Of a stretch of DNA of 64,000 nt, positions 50,021-62,554 are shown piece after piece. A program made the translations under genes and the position numbers. The notes under the pieces were generated by a model that saw nothing but the letters and a program-made list of their open reading frames with translations, searched no databases and was not told the origin of the DNA. The stretch lies in assembly GCA_930367205.1 (NCBI GenBank), contig OV884012.1, forward strand, positions 55,511,239 through 55,575,238, written 5' to 3'. The first letter of the stretch is position 1, and the number at the start of each line of letters is the position of its first letter. The DNA is from Acanthosoma haemorrhoidale (lineage: Eukaryota; Arthropoda; Insecta; Hemiptera; Acanthosomatidae).

Positions 50021-50199
50021 TTCTTTTTTCCTCTTAACTTCTTCAATCATACATTTTTAAAAAATTACGATTTGAAAACCAAATTCAATTTAACCATTCT
50101 TCTCTTTCTGCTATGCACTGGTGCATTCGAAGGAGGTTAGGTTACATAACAAACGGATTGAAGTTAAAAAGTCAATAACTTGTATACAATACTAGGTGA

Positions 50200-52625
50200 T
50201 ATACTAGGGCTCACCTTAAGTTTGAAATTGTGGGAGAAAAACAAACTTAAACCTAAACCTAGAACCTAAGACTAAATCGTTCCAGCCGCGACAGCTTCCT
50301 GCCATCGATGGTAAACACCGTTAAACACCGGGTTTGTCAGGTATTGCAGGGAGTAGAAAAATTTAATATGTCTACGTTGGATGAATTCATCTACCGTAGG
50401 CAGCTCAAAGATCTCGTGAAGCTCACTGCTGCTCCGCTGCTCGAATGAAGTATTTCTAACCACTTTCATCAGTATACCGTTTTGGAATTGTTGGAGTCTC
50501 CGAACTATCGTATACGTCAGATGAAGAAAAAGCGGTGCACCATACAGCAGAGTAGGCCTGCGTACACTTTGTAAATCAATATCTTGAGACGCAGTGATAG
50601 ATTGGCAGCAGTTAATAAATGCGTAAGCCGGTAAGACCTCGTGGGAGTTTGCTTCAACTTCTTCGCAAAATGGTTACTAAAACGGAGGTACCTGTCTTTT
50701 TTAATTCCTAGATATACTAGGTTGTTGGCTGGTGAATTTTCCACCTTTCCTACTATATAACTAGTAGGTAACGGACTTTTTCCCTTTTGGAATGAGAAAA
50801 TTACGCAGTCAGTCTTACCGTTACTTTACAGTACTTACTGTTTACAGAGATATTGAGTTTCCCCAACCTCTCACTGATCTGGTTAGAGGCTACTTCAGCC
50901 TGTCTAAGAGCTACCTTGGCACTCATCCTGCAACTGTACACCGCTATGTCATCAGCGAAAGCAGTAACTGTTGTGTTTTTATGTCGGGCTCCTACAATTT
51001 CAGACGTGTATACGTTGAATAGTACAGGAGATAAGACTGCTCCTTGGGGTACTCCACAGGTCAGTGGCACAGCTTTGGAGAAGCTATTACCCACCCGCAC
51101 CCGCATCGATCTGTTTTTCAGGAAGCTAGCCAGAATTGAATAGAGTTGCTTCGGGCATTCCCGGTCACAGAGCATTTGACACAGTGTCGCGTGAGACACT
51201 GAGTCGAATACTTGAGTGCATTCAATCGAAATCATAGCCGTGGCTATGTTTCTATTCATGTTATGGCTAACTTCTGACTCCACCTTCAGAAGGGGATGCT
51301 CTGCGCTCATACTGGATATACGCTCATAAAAACAAGTCTGTTCTGGCGGAATTATGTCGTTTTCCAAGCAGTAATTCAAAAAAATTTTCTCAAAAATTGT
51401 TCCCATCTGTGGTAGCAAGCTTATCGGGCGGTAGTGGGCTGAGTGATCTCCACTCTTGGCTGGCTTTAGTAATGGAAACAAGATGGCTTGTTTCTATGTG
51501 TCAGGAAAGTACCACGATCTTATACACGAGTTGTATAAGTTTGCTAGTTGTACTATCCCTCTCCTCGGCATTTGTTTGTGCAGCACTGTTTGCATCCCGT
51601 CGTGCCCTGGTGCTTGGTATGCCTGACACTGGCGAAGAATCGCCTTGAGCTGCTTCGGTGATACAAACATGTGGTTCTGTTCAGCACCTACTGGATGTGG
51701 CATGCGGTAGTATCCCGTCCTAGCCGTAATGTCCCTAGCGTAGTGGTTGGCCAGTTTTGTTGCCTGTTGCTTAGCAGTCAAGACATTGTCATCTTCATGA
51801 AGAGGGACAGTGGATGTCTTGCCTTTTGTAGTCTTCAACAGCTTCCAAAACTTTCTGTGATCTCCGTGAGTGCTACGAAGTTTCTCATGCCACTGCGCTG
51901 TTTTCCAGAGTTTCATAAAGCCCTGGATTTTCGTTGTGAAAGAATTCACAACGACCTTGGTTTGCTGATCTCTCACCTTGTACCATATATTCTTTCAATT
52001 GTAGCGCAAGGCAATAATTTTAAGAATATGGTCTGAATGTGGTCGCAGGGACGGTGGCATGGGCGTGAACTTCGGGATCGCAGTGTCTGCTGCATCAATG
52101 ATCACATCAGTTATGAAAGTTAGTTGAAGATCTACTTCTTCTTTCGTGCGGAGATTTGGTAATAAGTCCATTGTTGAGGTAGCCTGCGGGTTACCTCTAT
52201 GTCTGAATGTAAACGTCTGGGGGTGAACGACCGTAAACGGCGTTCTCACCAGAAGTCCCCCAGCCCTGTTTGTTGCGGTATTATACCACAGCGAGTTTCT
52301 CCCATTGAGTTCTCCCACCACCCAGTGATTAGACCTCTTCGCACAAGCGTGTAGCAGGGGTGAGTACTCCCGGAGAGACGCAACCGTACGCGTCTGTATA
52401 GAGTGGTAAGGTAAATGGGTTTGCCCAAATTTACCTTAACTGACAGGTGGTGAAGCCTGGGATCACTTGTAGTCAGTGGTGAAGCCACTTTCTTCTAATT
52501 AATACCAAGGCATATTGCAATGATAACACCACCGTAATCGGTGACCCTTTCAATGGCAGTTGAATAACCATGGATGTGGATCGATTGTGTAGACACCCTC
52601 GTGCCTGTCAAAACTACAGGGGATC
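50200..52625 (-). mobile_element. Jockey-type LINE copy B, 5'-truncated, with endonuclease, RT and 3' end
   Basis: The longest copy of this family in the window. It runs from the C-terminal half of the endonuclease (52.6 kb) through reverse transcriptase to the 3' untranslated region at 50.2 kb. ORF1 and the start of ORF2 are missing. It lies between copies A and C in the same orientation. Confidence 0.87.
50272..52625 (-). pseudogene. LINE ORF2 of copy B: endonuclease end plus reverse transcriptase
   Basis: Reading on the minus strand: endonuclease segments GTRVSTQSIHIHGYSTAIER, DYGGVIIAI, VNLGKPIYLTTLYRRV and GELNGRNSLWYNTATNRAGG (the GD.N..H..WG block with key residues altered). Next comes the linker FMKLWKTAQWHEKL, FRKFWKLLKTTKG-like, NHMFVSPKQLKAILRQCQAY. 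RT follows: HYRPISLLPQMGTIFEKI, TAMISIECTQVFDSVSHAT, GVPQGAVLSPVLFNVYTSEI, and catalytic VTAFADDIAVYSC at about 50,930. The C-terminus is SSELHEIFELPTVDEFIQRR near 50,400. Frames change at least four times and several stops occur. Confidence 0.87.
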
Positions 52626-52629
52626 ATTT

Positions 52630-54110
52630 TTATACCCGAAGCTATTTATATATTATAATATACGAGGCTGTTTGCGGGAGAATTTAGCTGTATTGGAAGT
52701 AGCGTTGGAACAGTGTAGGAAGTAGGTAGTGGCTTATTTGGCTTCTGAAAAGAAAATATTACGTAGACAGTCATCCCTGCGTTCACTGTAATATTGAGTT
52801 TCCCCAATATATCGCTGATCTCGTAAAAAATTGATTTGGCTTGTATTAGAGCTCTCTTGGCGTTCATGGTGCTTACTGTACCACGAGATGTCGTCGACGA
52901 AAGAAGGAACTGTAGAGTTGTTATATCGAGCTCCAGCAATTCCAGACATAACCACCTTGAAAAGCACCGGTAATAGCACAGCTCCTTGAGGTACTCAACA
53001 GGTTAGAGGCACAGCTTCTAAAATACCTACGCCAATCGACACCCGCAGCGACCGGATTTTCAGGAAGCTACCCAACAATGCATAGCGCTGATCCGGGCTT
53101 TACGAGTCGCAGAGTATTTGACCCAGTATCCCGTGGGATACCAAGTCTAAGGCCTGCGTGCAGTATTTCGAAATCATAGCCATGGCTATATTACTATTTG
53201 GCAAGCTTCTGACTGCAGCTTCACAAGGGGATGCCATGTGGTATGGCTGGGTTGAAATCCAGTAGAGACGGTAAGAAGCTTGGAAGGTTGGTCTCCGCTC
53301 CTTGCTCGCTTGAGTAGTGGGTACAAGATCCCTTGTTTCCACTTGTCAGGAAAGTAGCACAATCTGATGTGAAAACTGTACAGGTTTGCGAGTTGTACTA
53401 TCCGTCTCCTCGGCATTTGTTTGCACAGAACCGTTTGTATCCCGTCGTGCCCTGGTGCTCGGTTTCCCTGACACCGGCGAAAAATCTCTTTTGGCTGCTT
53501 TAGAGATACAAATATGTGGTTCTATTCTGTTTCCAGCAAAGGAAGGTGGGTGGTACGAGTGGTCTGAAAAGTTTCCGACCTAACAAAGCTTTTATTTATT
53601 TTATTATCATCTTCATGTTGAGGTCAGAAACTTTTCAGCCACCTGTGTATACACCTGTCCTAGCCGTAATGCCCCGAGTGTAGTGTTCGGTCAGTTGCTT
53701 TGTTTGTCGTTTCTCAATAATAGTGTCACCGTTGTGAAGGCGAAAGTATTTGTCTTACTTTTTGTGCTCTTCAACAACTTCCAGAACATTCTGTGATCAC
53801 CGTTCATATTGTGAAGTTCATCATGCCACTTTTCTGTCTTCCATATTCTCATAAAGTTTCGGGTTTGCGTCTGAGAGAATTCCCATCCACCTTGGCTAGA
53901 AGGTCTCGAGTCCTGTACAATTTATTCTTCCACTTTCTGTGCTAGTTTCAGAATGCGGTCTAGAGTTCACTGAAGGGTCAGCGGCATGGGGCTGTACTTC
54001 GAGATGGCAGTGTAAGCGGCGTCGACGATCACTTCAGTAATGAAAGACAGTTGATCCATTGATTCTTTAGTGTGGAGAATTGGCAATGTATGCCAGTAAA
54101 TACTAAATGG
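52630..54110 (-). mobile_element. Jockey-type LINE copy C, both ends truncated, very decayed
   Basis: Minus-strand segments parallel copy B: MPRRRIVQLANLYSFHIRLC (about 53,360-53,416), TAMISKYCTQALDLVSH-like near 53,170, LPVLFKVVMSGIAGARYNNS (about 52,915-52,975), and FVDDISWYS, where the catalytic box has lost its usual aromatic-Ala-Asp-Asp form. It begins near 54,110 in the linker between endonuclease and RT, and its 3' end stops at about 52,630 inside RT, next to the 5' end of copy B. A 60-nt inverted pair (GGTCTGAAAAGTTTCCGACC at 53,560 and GGTCAGAAACTTTTCAGCC at 53,622) lies within it. Confidence 0.75.
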
Positions 54111-55505
54111 CAACCAATACAACTCCAAGTCAACATACTGTCGTACTTGGGGTGAGGAGTCACCACTTTACCACCCCTTGCATACAGTATTGGCCAGAGA
54201 ACTGTGGTCCAAGCATGGCTTGTTTATTTTAGAAAAGGTTTGACGCTTCATTTATGTCATGCCATGCCTGTGAGAAGTTGCCCGGTTTAAACCATGCCTC
54301 TCATGTATTATAACTATAAAGACAGTCCCTTCAAATGATAAATATCAATATTTTCTACATACTTTCACACTATTTTTTTTTTAAATTATTATAGTTAGTT
54401 TATATTTAGACACAAAGTATGCTTAAAAGTGTTTAAACAGTTCCACTCTATCGTGATTTCATTTCTATTTATTGTGCTATGGGGTGTTTTGTGTCGTCAA
54501 GAAGTAGTGCTAGGTTATAAATCTCGCCACGGAAGAAAGCTTGGTTTTAAATTGACCTTGAAAAAATAAAGCATATTATATTTTCCTACTTGACAATTTA
54601 GTGCTCACAATAATCATGCAAGGTCAGTAATATAATTAATAAATCTGTCAGAAAATTCAACTGATATTTCATTACCATCAACACCTAAGATGATTTTTTA
54701 TTTAAAGAAATTATCTCTAAACGAAATGTAGATAAAGAAAGCTCCTCAGGGGAAATTCAATATGCTTGGACCGTGTGTAAGTAAAATCACGCTAGTATAA
54801 ATTATTATAAAATTTAAAATAATTAAAATGTGGTAAGCACAGGTGACAACAAATCATTAAGTGGACCGTATAAACAACAAAGGGAATTCATACCTTTTAC
54901 AACTCCAACCTGCATATACTTGTAGTACGCATTAAAACTTTGAAAGAAAAGGAAAATTATTGAGAGGATAATTAGGAATTGTTACCTAACGTTTCTTTTG
55001 CATATATATTATTCTTCACAACGAAAATTCCTCCATTTTGACTGACCACAGACTCATAGAACGTCTATGATATGACCATACGCACATACACCACATACAG
55101 TAAACAGGAGACAGTCCTTGACCATAAAGTAAATACACCTTGACCAAATATTGAGCTGAGCATACACCAGCCAAGTTCGCAACAGGTTGGCGCCTTTCCA
55201 CCAAACTATGCGCAAAAACCTCCAAGGCATCGGACATATCCACCCCGTTGGGATGGTGGTGTAATCAGTTGGAAATTTAAAAACAATTGTCATCTAAATG
55301 CTTCAAAAGCCAACCATAAGCAAATAAAACAAAAATTAATGTATCTGCCAATGTCCATATCTAAGATAGAGATGATATCTATCAATTTATCATTTATGAA
55401 GGAGTTTCCCTTTGAATTCTTGGTAATGGTATGACCTCCTCATAGATATAATGCATTTTATTTTAAAATATGCTTAACGATAACTTGACTCAGAGTCCAG
55501 TTCTA
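54111..55505. other. No gene recognised
   Basis: AT-rich sequence between two LINE blocks. The overlapping minus frames at 55,016-55,293 are in different frames and have no motif I recognise. Confidence 0.5.
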
Positions 55506-55886
55506 CTTCTATTCTGCTAAAATTACAATCTGCCTTGCTGGGCAATAAGTAATTAAGATATACTATCATTCATACCATATTTACATTTCATCATTCACTC
55601 GCTCATTCATGCAATATTTACAGACAGCCCAGAGGCCTCCCAAGTCCACATGCGAAGTAGAAAGCGGAGTCTTGGGAAGTCCCCCACGCTCCTCCGTCAG
55701 CCGCGTCACCGGATACTAGCCAGTGGAGACTGACCAAGAGCACGAGAGCCACAGACGCTCAGGACATGATTGAAAAAACTGGCCATTGCCAGGACTCCCA
55801 CTTTCACTCGATTACAGCAGGTCACGAGGCCACTGCCGTTACAGTTTCCGAGGAGGATTATAGGGATGAGTGACGCAGTGCAATGA

Positions 55887-58480
55887 CTATGCTAAAGGAT
55901 TAGGGTGGTTGGAAAGGCTACTGTGGAATTTCAAAAACTTGGAAGGGATGAGTTCTAGAATGTACGGTATATTAAGGTTGTTATGAAGGGTTTTGTTGCT
56001 GACATAATAAGGGGCATTTATTATTGTTCTCAGGACTTTTGATTGAAAGGATTGGATACGCTTGATGTTCGACTTTTTTGCTGTCCCCCATAGCTCTATT
56101 CCGTATGTCCAGATTGGTTTAAGTATAACTTTGTAGATTAGTAGTTTATTTTCTATTGAGAGATGGGATGTCCTTTGAAGTAGTCTGTATAGTTGTCCAA
56201 AGCGTCTGTTTAGTTCTTGTCTTTTTAGTCTCGTATGTGGGTTCCAGGTCAGTCGTTTGTCGAGATGAAAGCCTAAGTACCGTACTGTCTCGGATACAGG
56301 TAGAGGAATAGAATTAAAATAAACTTGTGGACAAGACTTGCGACAAAGGGTGAAGGTAATCTGGGAACATTTTGCTTCATTAACTTTGATCCGCCATTGG
56401 TTGCACCAATACTCGATTTTGTCAAGGTGTTTTTGAAGGTTATGGGATGCTATGTCGGGGTCTGGGTTAGATGACAAGACTGCAGTGTCATCTGCAAATG
56501 TGGCCAAGAAGGTATTGGGAGTAGAGGGGACATCAGCGGTGTAAAGGTTATAGAGGATGGGGCCCAGGACACCGCCCTGTGGAACTCCTGCATTTATAGG
56601 GTAGTAGTTTGAATATTCTAAACTACAGCGGACTTGGAAGAAGCGGTTTAAAAGGTAGGACTGTAGGATTAGGAAAAGGGTCTGTGGTAAATATCTTTTG
56701 AGCTTGTAAAGTAATCCTGCGTGCGAACCCTGTCAAAAGCTTGAGCTATATCAAGAAAGGCAGCAGTGCAATACTGTTTGGTTTCAAGGGCTGAGGAGAT
56801 GTGATCAACAACGCGAAGGCCTTGTTGAGCAGTGAAATGCCGTTGGCGGAAACCAAACTGGTGTGTGGGAAAAAGGTTTTTGGATTCAATAATTGGAAGT
56901 AGACGTTTTAGTAGAAGTTTCTCAAATATTTTTGAAAGGATAGGGAGTAGGCTTATTGGACGGTAAGATGAGGCTTCATTGGGTGGTTTACCAGGTTTGC
57001 CGAATAGGACAATAATGGAATGTTTCCAAGAGAAGAAGAAAGTGCGTCGTTCAGATAATGCAATTATATATGTAAGTTAGAAAGATTATGGCTTTAGGAG
57101 GAAGTTGTTTGAGAATTTGAGGAGTAAGAAGATCATATCCAGGGAATTTTTGGTGAGGTAAGTTTTTCAGAACGTATTTGACCTCAGAGGGATTAAAGGC
57201 TTCTGGTGGAAGGGAGAGAGGAATAGGTGAAGTGAGGAAATCTTCCACAGTCATGCTGTGAGTATGGTTTTGATGTGAAAGGTGAGGTGTGAACGTATGG
57301 GTAAGATGCAGAGCAAATTCCTCCGACCTATCTCCATCCGAAGCCGCCCAGGACCTATCATCACGACGGAGTGGGTGTGAAACAGGTTGATACTTTAGGA
57401 TTTTTTTGGTTACATTCCACAAGGAGTTATCCCTGGTAGACAGAGAGGAGAGGTAGGAATTGAAAGAATCGGAACGGAAGGATGCCAATCACCGCTTTAC
57501 CAATCGGCAGTACTGATTGTACGTGCGGCGATCAGCAGGATGCCGGGATCTTTGCCACACTGTTCTGGAACGGCGTTTGGATTGGATTAGATCTTTGAGA
57601 TAAACCATTATGATTGTGGATTTTTGGGAGACGATGGGGTGACGATGCCTCCCAAGCCAACCCCTGGACCAGAGTAGTGAAGGAATGCACTGCATCGTCT
57701 AGGTCTTGGGATGTTTTCATCTACAGACTCTGTAAGTAGCTGGCGAAAGTGGTCCCAGTCAACTGGGCCCCTAATAAATGAAGGAGGAGGCAGTTTGTGA
57801 ATTGTTCTTAGGGAAATGGTTAATAATAAAGGACTATGATCAGAGGAGATGTCATCGAGGCGTGTGAGTGAATAGTTTAGTGTTCCTAAACTATTGTAGA
57901 AAAAGAAGTCAAGGAGATCAGGATTTCGGTTGGGATCAGATGGCCAATAGGTGGCTGTGTCAGGAGAGATAGTGGAGCAATGTTTCCGTGTGAGTGCAGA
58001 CAGCAAAGCACGTCCTCGTGTATTCGTGGCTCTTGACCCCCAGTGTTGGTGCTTCGCATTAAAGTCCCCACCCACAAGGAAACGATGTCCGATGGAGTCT
58101 AGAAAGGAGATGAATTGGGAGTCGGAAATAGATTTATTGGGAGGGCAGTACACTGATGCTAGAGTAAGGGGAAAAGTGAAGGTGGTGATTGACACTGCAG
58201 TGGATTGAAGGAAATCATGGGCTACCAAAGGAACTATGTGGTGGGATATGGAGTTATGGACAATGACAGCGGTACCTGCATGAGCTCTTCTATCAGGGTG
58301 ATCAGTTCGATAAGTCTGGTACTGTCGAACGGTAAATGGTCGTTTACTCGTAAGTCTTGTTTCAGTAATAAGAGCTACGTCGATTTTTTTGTCGTGGAGT
58401 AGTGCTGTCAGGTCAATAGTATGGGTGCGAACGCCATTCGCATTCCAAAGGAGAATGGATAAGTAGTCAGAAGGATCCAC
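55887..58480 (-). pseudogene. LINE ORF2: endonuclease plus reverse transcriptase, frameshifted
   Basis: The start is an ATG at 58,480 and the first 250 or so codons are an intact endonuclease: SILLWNANGV (Asn), VALITETRL (Glu), ASVYCPPN, LVGGDFNAKHQHWGS (Asp, Asn) and ISSDHSPLL (Asp-His). Frameshifts near 57,730 and 57,640 and a TGA at 57,489 break the linker. RT follows in pieces: NEASSYRPISLLP (about 56,960), a DIAQAFDRV-type block (about 56,740), and FADDTAVLSS (56,470-56,507), the catalytic box. It then continues through YLGFHLDKRLTWNPHTRLKR to the C-terminus NIPYILELIPSKFLKF, ending at 55,887. All endonuclease catalytic residues I can check are present. Confidence 0.9.
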
Positions 58481-58589
58481 TTATGGGTTTTGTTTAACGG
58501 GGATCAGGTAGGAGACAAGATTTGTAAGAAGGGAAATGAGAGGGGTAATTAGAGTTCTGAATTCTGTAAGGAATGATGTTAATAGGCTA

Positions 58590-59721
58590 GTGAGATCTGA
58601 AGAGCTTGGAGGTGGAGGAATATGCGAGATGTGTGGTTGAGGATGGGATTGGGTTTGCTAGTTGACGGGATGAACGGAATGCTGGGGAAGAGAAACTTGC
58701 AGCCAGGGAGTGGGCGGTGCCTGTGACTGCTCTCTGTTGCGAACGGCATCGGCTGTTTCTGGCTGGACCGCTCCTTGTTACTAGTTTTTCCTCTTCTGGC
58801 TGACGTCGTTGTTCTGTCCTGGACTTTAGCGTTCTGTAGGCCTTGCAGCCCTTGTAGTTGGCCGGATGTCCTTCTTGCACAGTTCACTTTTGTGCTGCCC
58901 ACTGCACTTTACACACCTGGGAGGGTGGTAGCAGTATGATTTTGTGTGCTCATAAGCCTGGCAATTATAGCATTGAACTATATCGCGTTTCGGGTAAGGC
59001 TTTTCGACCTGTACTCTTGTGTAATACAAGTGGGTAACCTCGTAGATTTTTTCCACTCCAGGTGTTCGCTCTAGATCCACAAAGAATAAGGGCAGTGGTG
59101 TCTTGGTGCTTGGATTATTTTCTTGTCTTTCCCCACGGAGCACATTCGTGATTTGGCGAACCTTGTACCCTAAGCTTAAGAGCTCCTTCTCTATCGCGTC
59201 CGCTGGTGTAGTGGGATGCAGGTTTCTAATCACTACCCGCAGCGATCTTTCTTGTTTTATTGGGTATGTGTGAAAGTCGGTTTTAGTTTCTTCTAAGTAT
59301 TTAACAATCGCTCGATAAGTATCGGGAGTGTCTGTGGAAATTTACGTATCGCGAGAGCGATTGAGGCACGTATATTTTCCGGTACCTACAATTTTGCTCA
59401 TTTGTTAGATAGTAATTTAAAATTGCTAATGTTGCGTACAAAAAGAGCAGGCGGCTTGGGCTGTGTTGGAGTTTTGTTGACATCCATTTCTTCTGCTGGG
59501 ATGTTTTTCAAAGACTCAAATGTGTTTGGCGTGAAGAAAGGCAACTCTATGGTGGTTTCTTGTTTTGATGTGCTGTCCTGTGGAGGTATCTCCTCCATGG
59601 AACTAGGTGCAGAGGAGGTCATTTGTACGTTCCTATTCGACCTTCTTGGTTTTCACTTTACAGACGACGGTGTTGGAGTTGGACCTAGTGACCTAGATCT
59701 TTTTTTCTTATTTTGAGACAT
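58590..59721 (-). pseudogene. LINE ORF1 (gag-like, Pre-C2HC and zinc knuckles), frameshifted
   Basis: The likely start is the ATG at 59,721, giving MSQNKKKRSRSLGPTPTP, then an early stop after about 22 codons. Later segments lie in other frames. NLHPTTPADAIEKELLSLGY to KVRQITNVLRG corresponds to the fold before the knuckles (Pre-C2HC) of insect Jockey gag proteins. It is followed by CYNCQAYEHTKSYC and CVKCSGQHKSELC, two Cys/His knuckles. A basic, low-complexity tail follows. The protein binds the element RNA. At least three frame changes break it. Confidence 0.82.
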
Positions 59722-59774
59722 TAGTTGTTGATAAAATCTCATTTTATCAAAACAACGGTTTTTTCGTTAGTATA

Positions 59775-59904
59775 TATATATATATATATAATTCCTTTAT
59801 TGTGCAATAATTACAATCTGCCTTTTATAAGGCAATAAGTAATTAAGATATATGCTCTCATTCATACAATATTTACAGTTCATCATTCACTCGCTCATTC
59901 ATAC
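59775..59904 (-). repeat. 130-bp 3'-end copy of the Jockey-clade LINE with target duplication
   Basis: It contains TACAATCTGCC, GGCAATAAGTAATTAAGATAT and TTCACTCGCTCATTCATAC, as in the 3' region of the long LINE. TCGTTAGTATA occurs at 59,764-59,774 and 59,905-59,915, an 11-bp target duplication. A (TA)n tail lies at the left. The insertion is at the very 5' edge of the long LINE. Confidence 0.88.
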
Positions 59905-59924
59905 TCGTTAGTATAAAAGAAGTA

Positions 59925-60005
59925 CGTAGCGCCGGTGGGATTTAAGCTCACAACTCCCAGTGGCAAGTCACGGGTCTTGGCTCTGAGCCACCAGACCGAT
60001 TATCT
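59925..60005 (-). repeat. tRNA-like sequence, probable SINE head
   Basis: On the minus strand, GGTGGCTCAGAGCC carries an A-box-like TGGCTCAGAGC. About 40 bases later GAGCTTAAATCCCACCGG carries a B-box-like element. Size and spacing fit a tRNA, but no clover-leaf with matching acceptor stem is evident. A SINE derived from a tRNA is more likely than a working tRNA gene. Confidence 0.4.
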
Positions 60006-60010
60006 CAGAG

Positions 60011-62553
60011 ACCTATCGTTAGTGAATGATCGGTGAACGTCTTGCAGGGCGTTCCAATATGGCCGACTACTCAGACCGATATCACTTATTACACTTCCCC
60101 AAATATAATAAGCAATTTACTCACGTCTTGAGGGCTCCCTCGTGGCCAGCTCCCTCAAGTTGCCTGCTGGAACAATTTTTTAACTGAACTATGGCCTATA
60201 GACGGTAGTATATAGTGTTTGAATGACGAGGAAAGTGCAGTGATGTTCTAAAAGGTAGCGCATGTGCAAAAACTCAGTGCCTCAGTTCTACTATGGCTGA
60301 TAATTTACTTCTTATGTAATATATTATGTGATCGTACAGAAAATTTGATATATATCTGTATAGGGTTTTAATTAGCAATACAAAAATAAAACTTAAGTAT
60401 TAAAAAGTCTTATAATTACTAAAATTCGAGAAACTTTACATCTGACCGCAGGGCTGTCTATCAAGTTGTCCAAGATACGTAATTAATACTATTATACCTT
60501 GGAACCACCTCTCTAATTTATTACTGTAAATGACCATGTCTTTGGGGACCGGCTTATTAGCACTTTGACTAAATACGATAATTTCATGAAGGCCTTTAAC
60601 GGTTCAAGACTTTCTGTACATCCGTTAGCTAATGTAACCACTCCAAACTGAGGAACGCTGTCAAAGAGGCTCCATTTAGAATATAACCCCTTATAGGTGA
60701 ATATATTTGGATTATAATAACAACTAGTTTGGATGTTCATAATTCATAATAATTCAATTATTGTATTCATTAACTTTTATACTGAAAGGAAGTATTCCTC
60801 CATTCCCATCAGTAGTTTTATGTTTTTAGTAATATAAAACATAATAATGAGTTTAGTTCCGAGCATGCAAATGCTTATTTCGTAAGATATTCAGTATTTT
60901 ATTGTACTGATAAAATTATTATACTGAACTTTACTACTAAAGATAAGCCAACCTGCTAAAAATGTTTACTAAAGAGCATTTATGAAACTTATAAATATTG
61001 TAGAAAAAGAATAATTACTTTTGGATGAATAGCTTTGTAGTAAAGTAAAGTAGTAACCAATAAGAAACATGTTTTATAACTGATATAATTTATTAGAGTA
61101 TCTTTAATTAGCTACGAACTGAAAATGTTCCGGATGATGAGTGAAAGAAAATATTTTATTGCAGACAGGTAGGGTGAGAGAAAAAATTAAAAAATAAATA
61201 TTCTATTTTATACTTTATTTTGAAAAAGGAAATATCTTCAGAACAACTGGCAGTGACCACCCAACGGTGATCGGTAGCCAGTACTAATAATAGGGTTGGA
61301 ACAGCTAATTATTTTGGATCAGCCGTGACTTTCACTTAGTAGTTAAAGTCTAATCAAAGGTATTTCTTTAACGATTCTGTGTTTTTTATTTAAGTGTTAT
61401 TTATTGGTAATATGTTAGAAGTCAACTTTTTAGATGCCAATAATGGAAGTTTAAGGGTAAGGTTTAATTACTATGATTACAAAACATTAGCAAGTAATTC
61501 AATCAGAGATATATCTATAAGGTGATGGAATATTGGTAATACAATTTAGTTTCTGTTGCATTTGGATTGAATGATTCTAAATAATACAGATTGGAGTGTA
61601 ATAATAATAGCAAACGCTTATTTTTTTATTAAGATTTATTGTTTTTATGTTCATCCTAATGCAACAAAAACTTTTTATCAGAAATTAGTTCGTTTTAACG
61701 CACTTTAATGGAATATATGACTTACATATGGGTCAGTAAGGTCAATTTTTTATGTAATTTCTTAATGTTTTGGAAATAGATTCAACTTTCAACACAAAGT
61801 TTAAAGATACTTTTAAATGAATGAATAAAATAAAATGAATACATTATTAAAGAATGAGTGGTTTTGTCGGGTTAACAGAATGATTCACAATCTGAAAAAC
61901 CAATCTTTACAATGTTCCTTGCTTAATTGGAACTTTCCGGCTTGAAGAAGTGGAAGTAAACACGATAAGAAATATTGATGGAAAAGGACCTGTAAATGGT
62001 GGGGCCAAACGTTTTTAGTGCCCTTCCAAAAAGACGGTTAGGCTAATGGGGATATTATACAAAAACGGTGAATCTCTAGGTGAATACTGGGCGTTAGGAG
62101 CCCAGATAATCCCAGATGTCAGTTATATCTGCATACGGCAGTAGGTGAAGAGCATACTGTCCTTTATCAGCACTCAACAGGAGATAGTTTCGATAAAATT
62201 CGTATTTATATCAGTTTCAGTATGATCATTTCAGATCTTAACTGACTGTTTAGTACTGCCAATCTCCTCCTAATGCAATTATAATTATCAACCACAACAT
62301 TACTAGCAATAAAAAAAAAAACGCTCAGAAATAGCTCCATCTCGCAATATTAATACACTGTTCATTAACAACATTTAATGCGATTCCTGTCTTTCTAATC
62401 TCTTTGCTAAAACTGAGAAAAAGTTAAACGTTTTTTTGTGAAAGCATATTTGTACGTCTCTATCAGAACGCTTGAATACCTTTGTAGAATTATTAACGCG
62501 AGTTTTCTTATTATTTCCCAAAGTATTTTCTTTTTTTATAATTTTTATTAACG
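60011..62553. other. No gene recognised
   Basis: AT-rich sequence with no repeat shared with the rest of the window that I can see, and no coding frame of interest. Confidence 0.5.
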
Positions 62554-62554
62554 A

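Larger units (their letters stand above)
55510..59763 (-). mobile_element. Nearly full-length Jockey-clade LINE
   Basis: About 4.25 kb on the minus strand: a short 5' untranslated region, ORF1 with zinc knuckles, ORF2 with apurinic-type endonuclease and reverse transcriptase, and a 3' untranslated region of about 370 bp. There is no RNase H, and the domain set and order are those of the Jockey clade. The 3' region is shared with fragments at 46.6, 59.8 and 62.6-63.8 kb, so the family has spread here repeatedly. I could not find its own target duplication. Several frameshifts and stops in both ORFs show it is inactive. Confidence 0.88.

Noticed and set aside
57951..58402. Plus-strand frames over the LINE endonuclease
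   Set aside because: Shadow of the intact minus-strand endonuclease frame.
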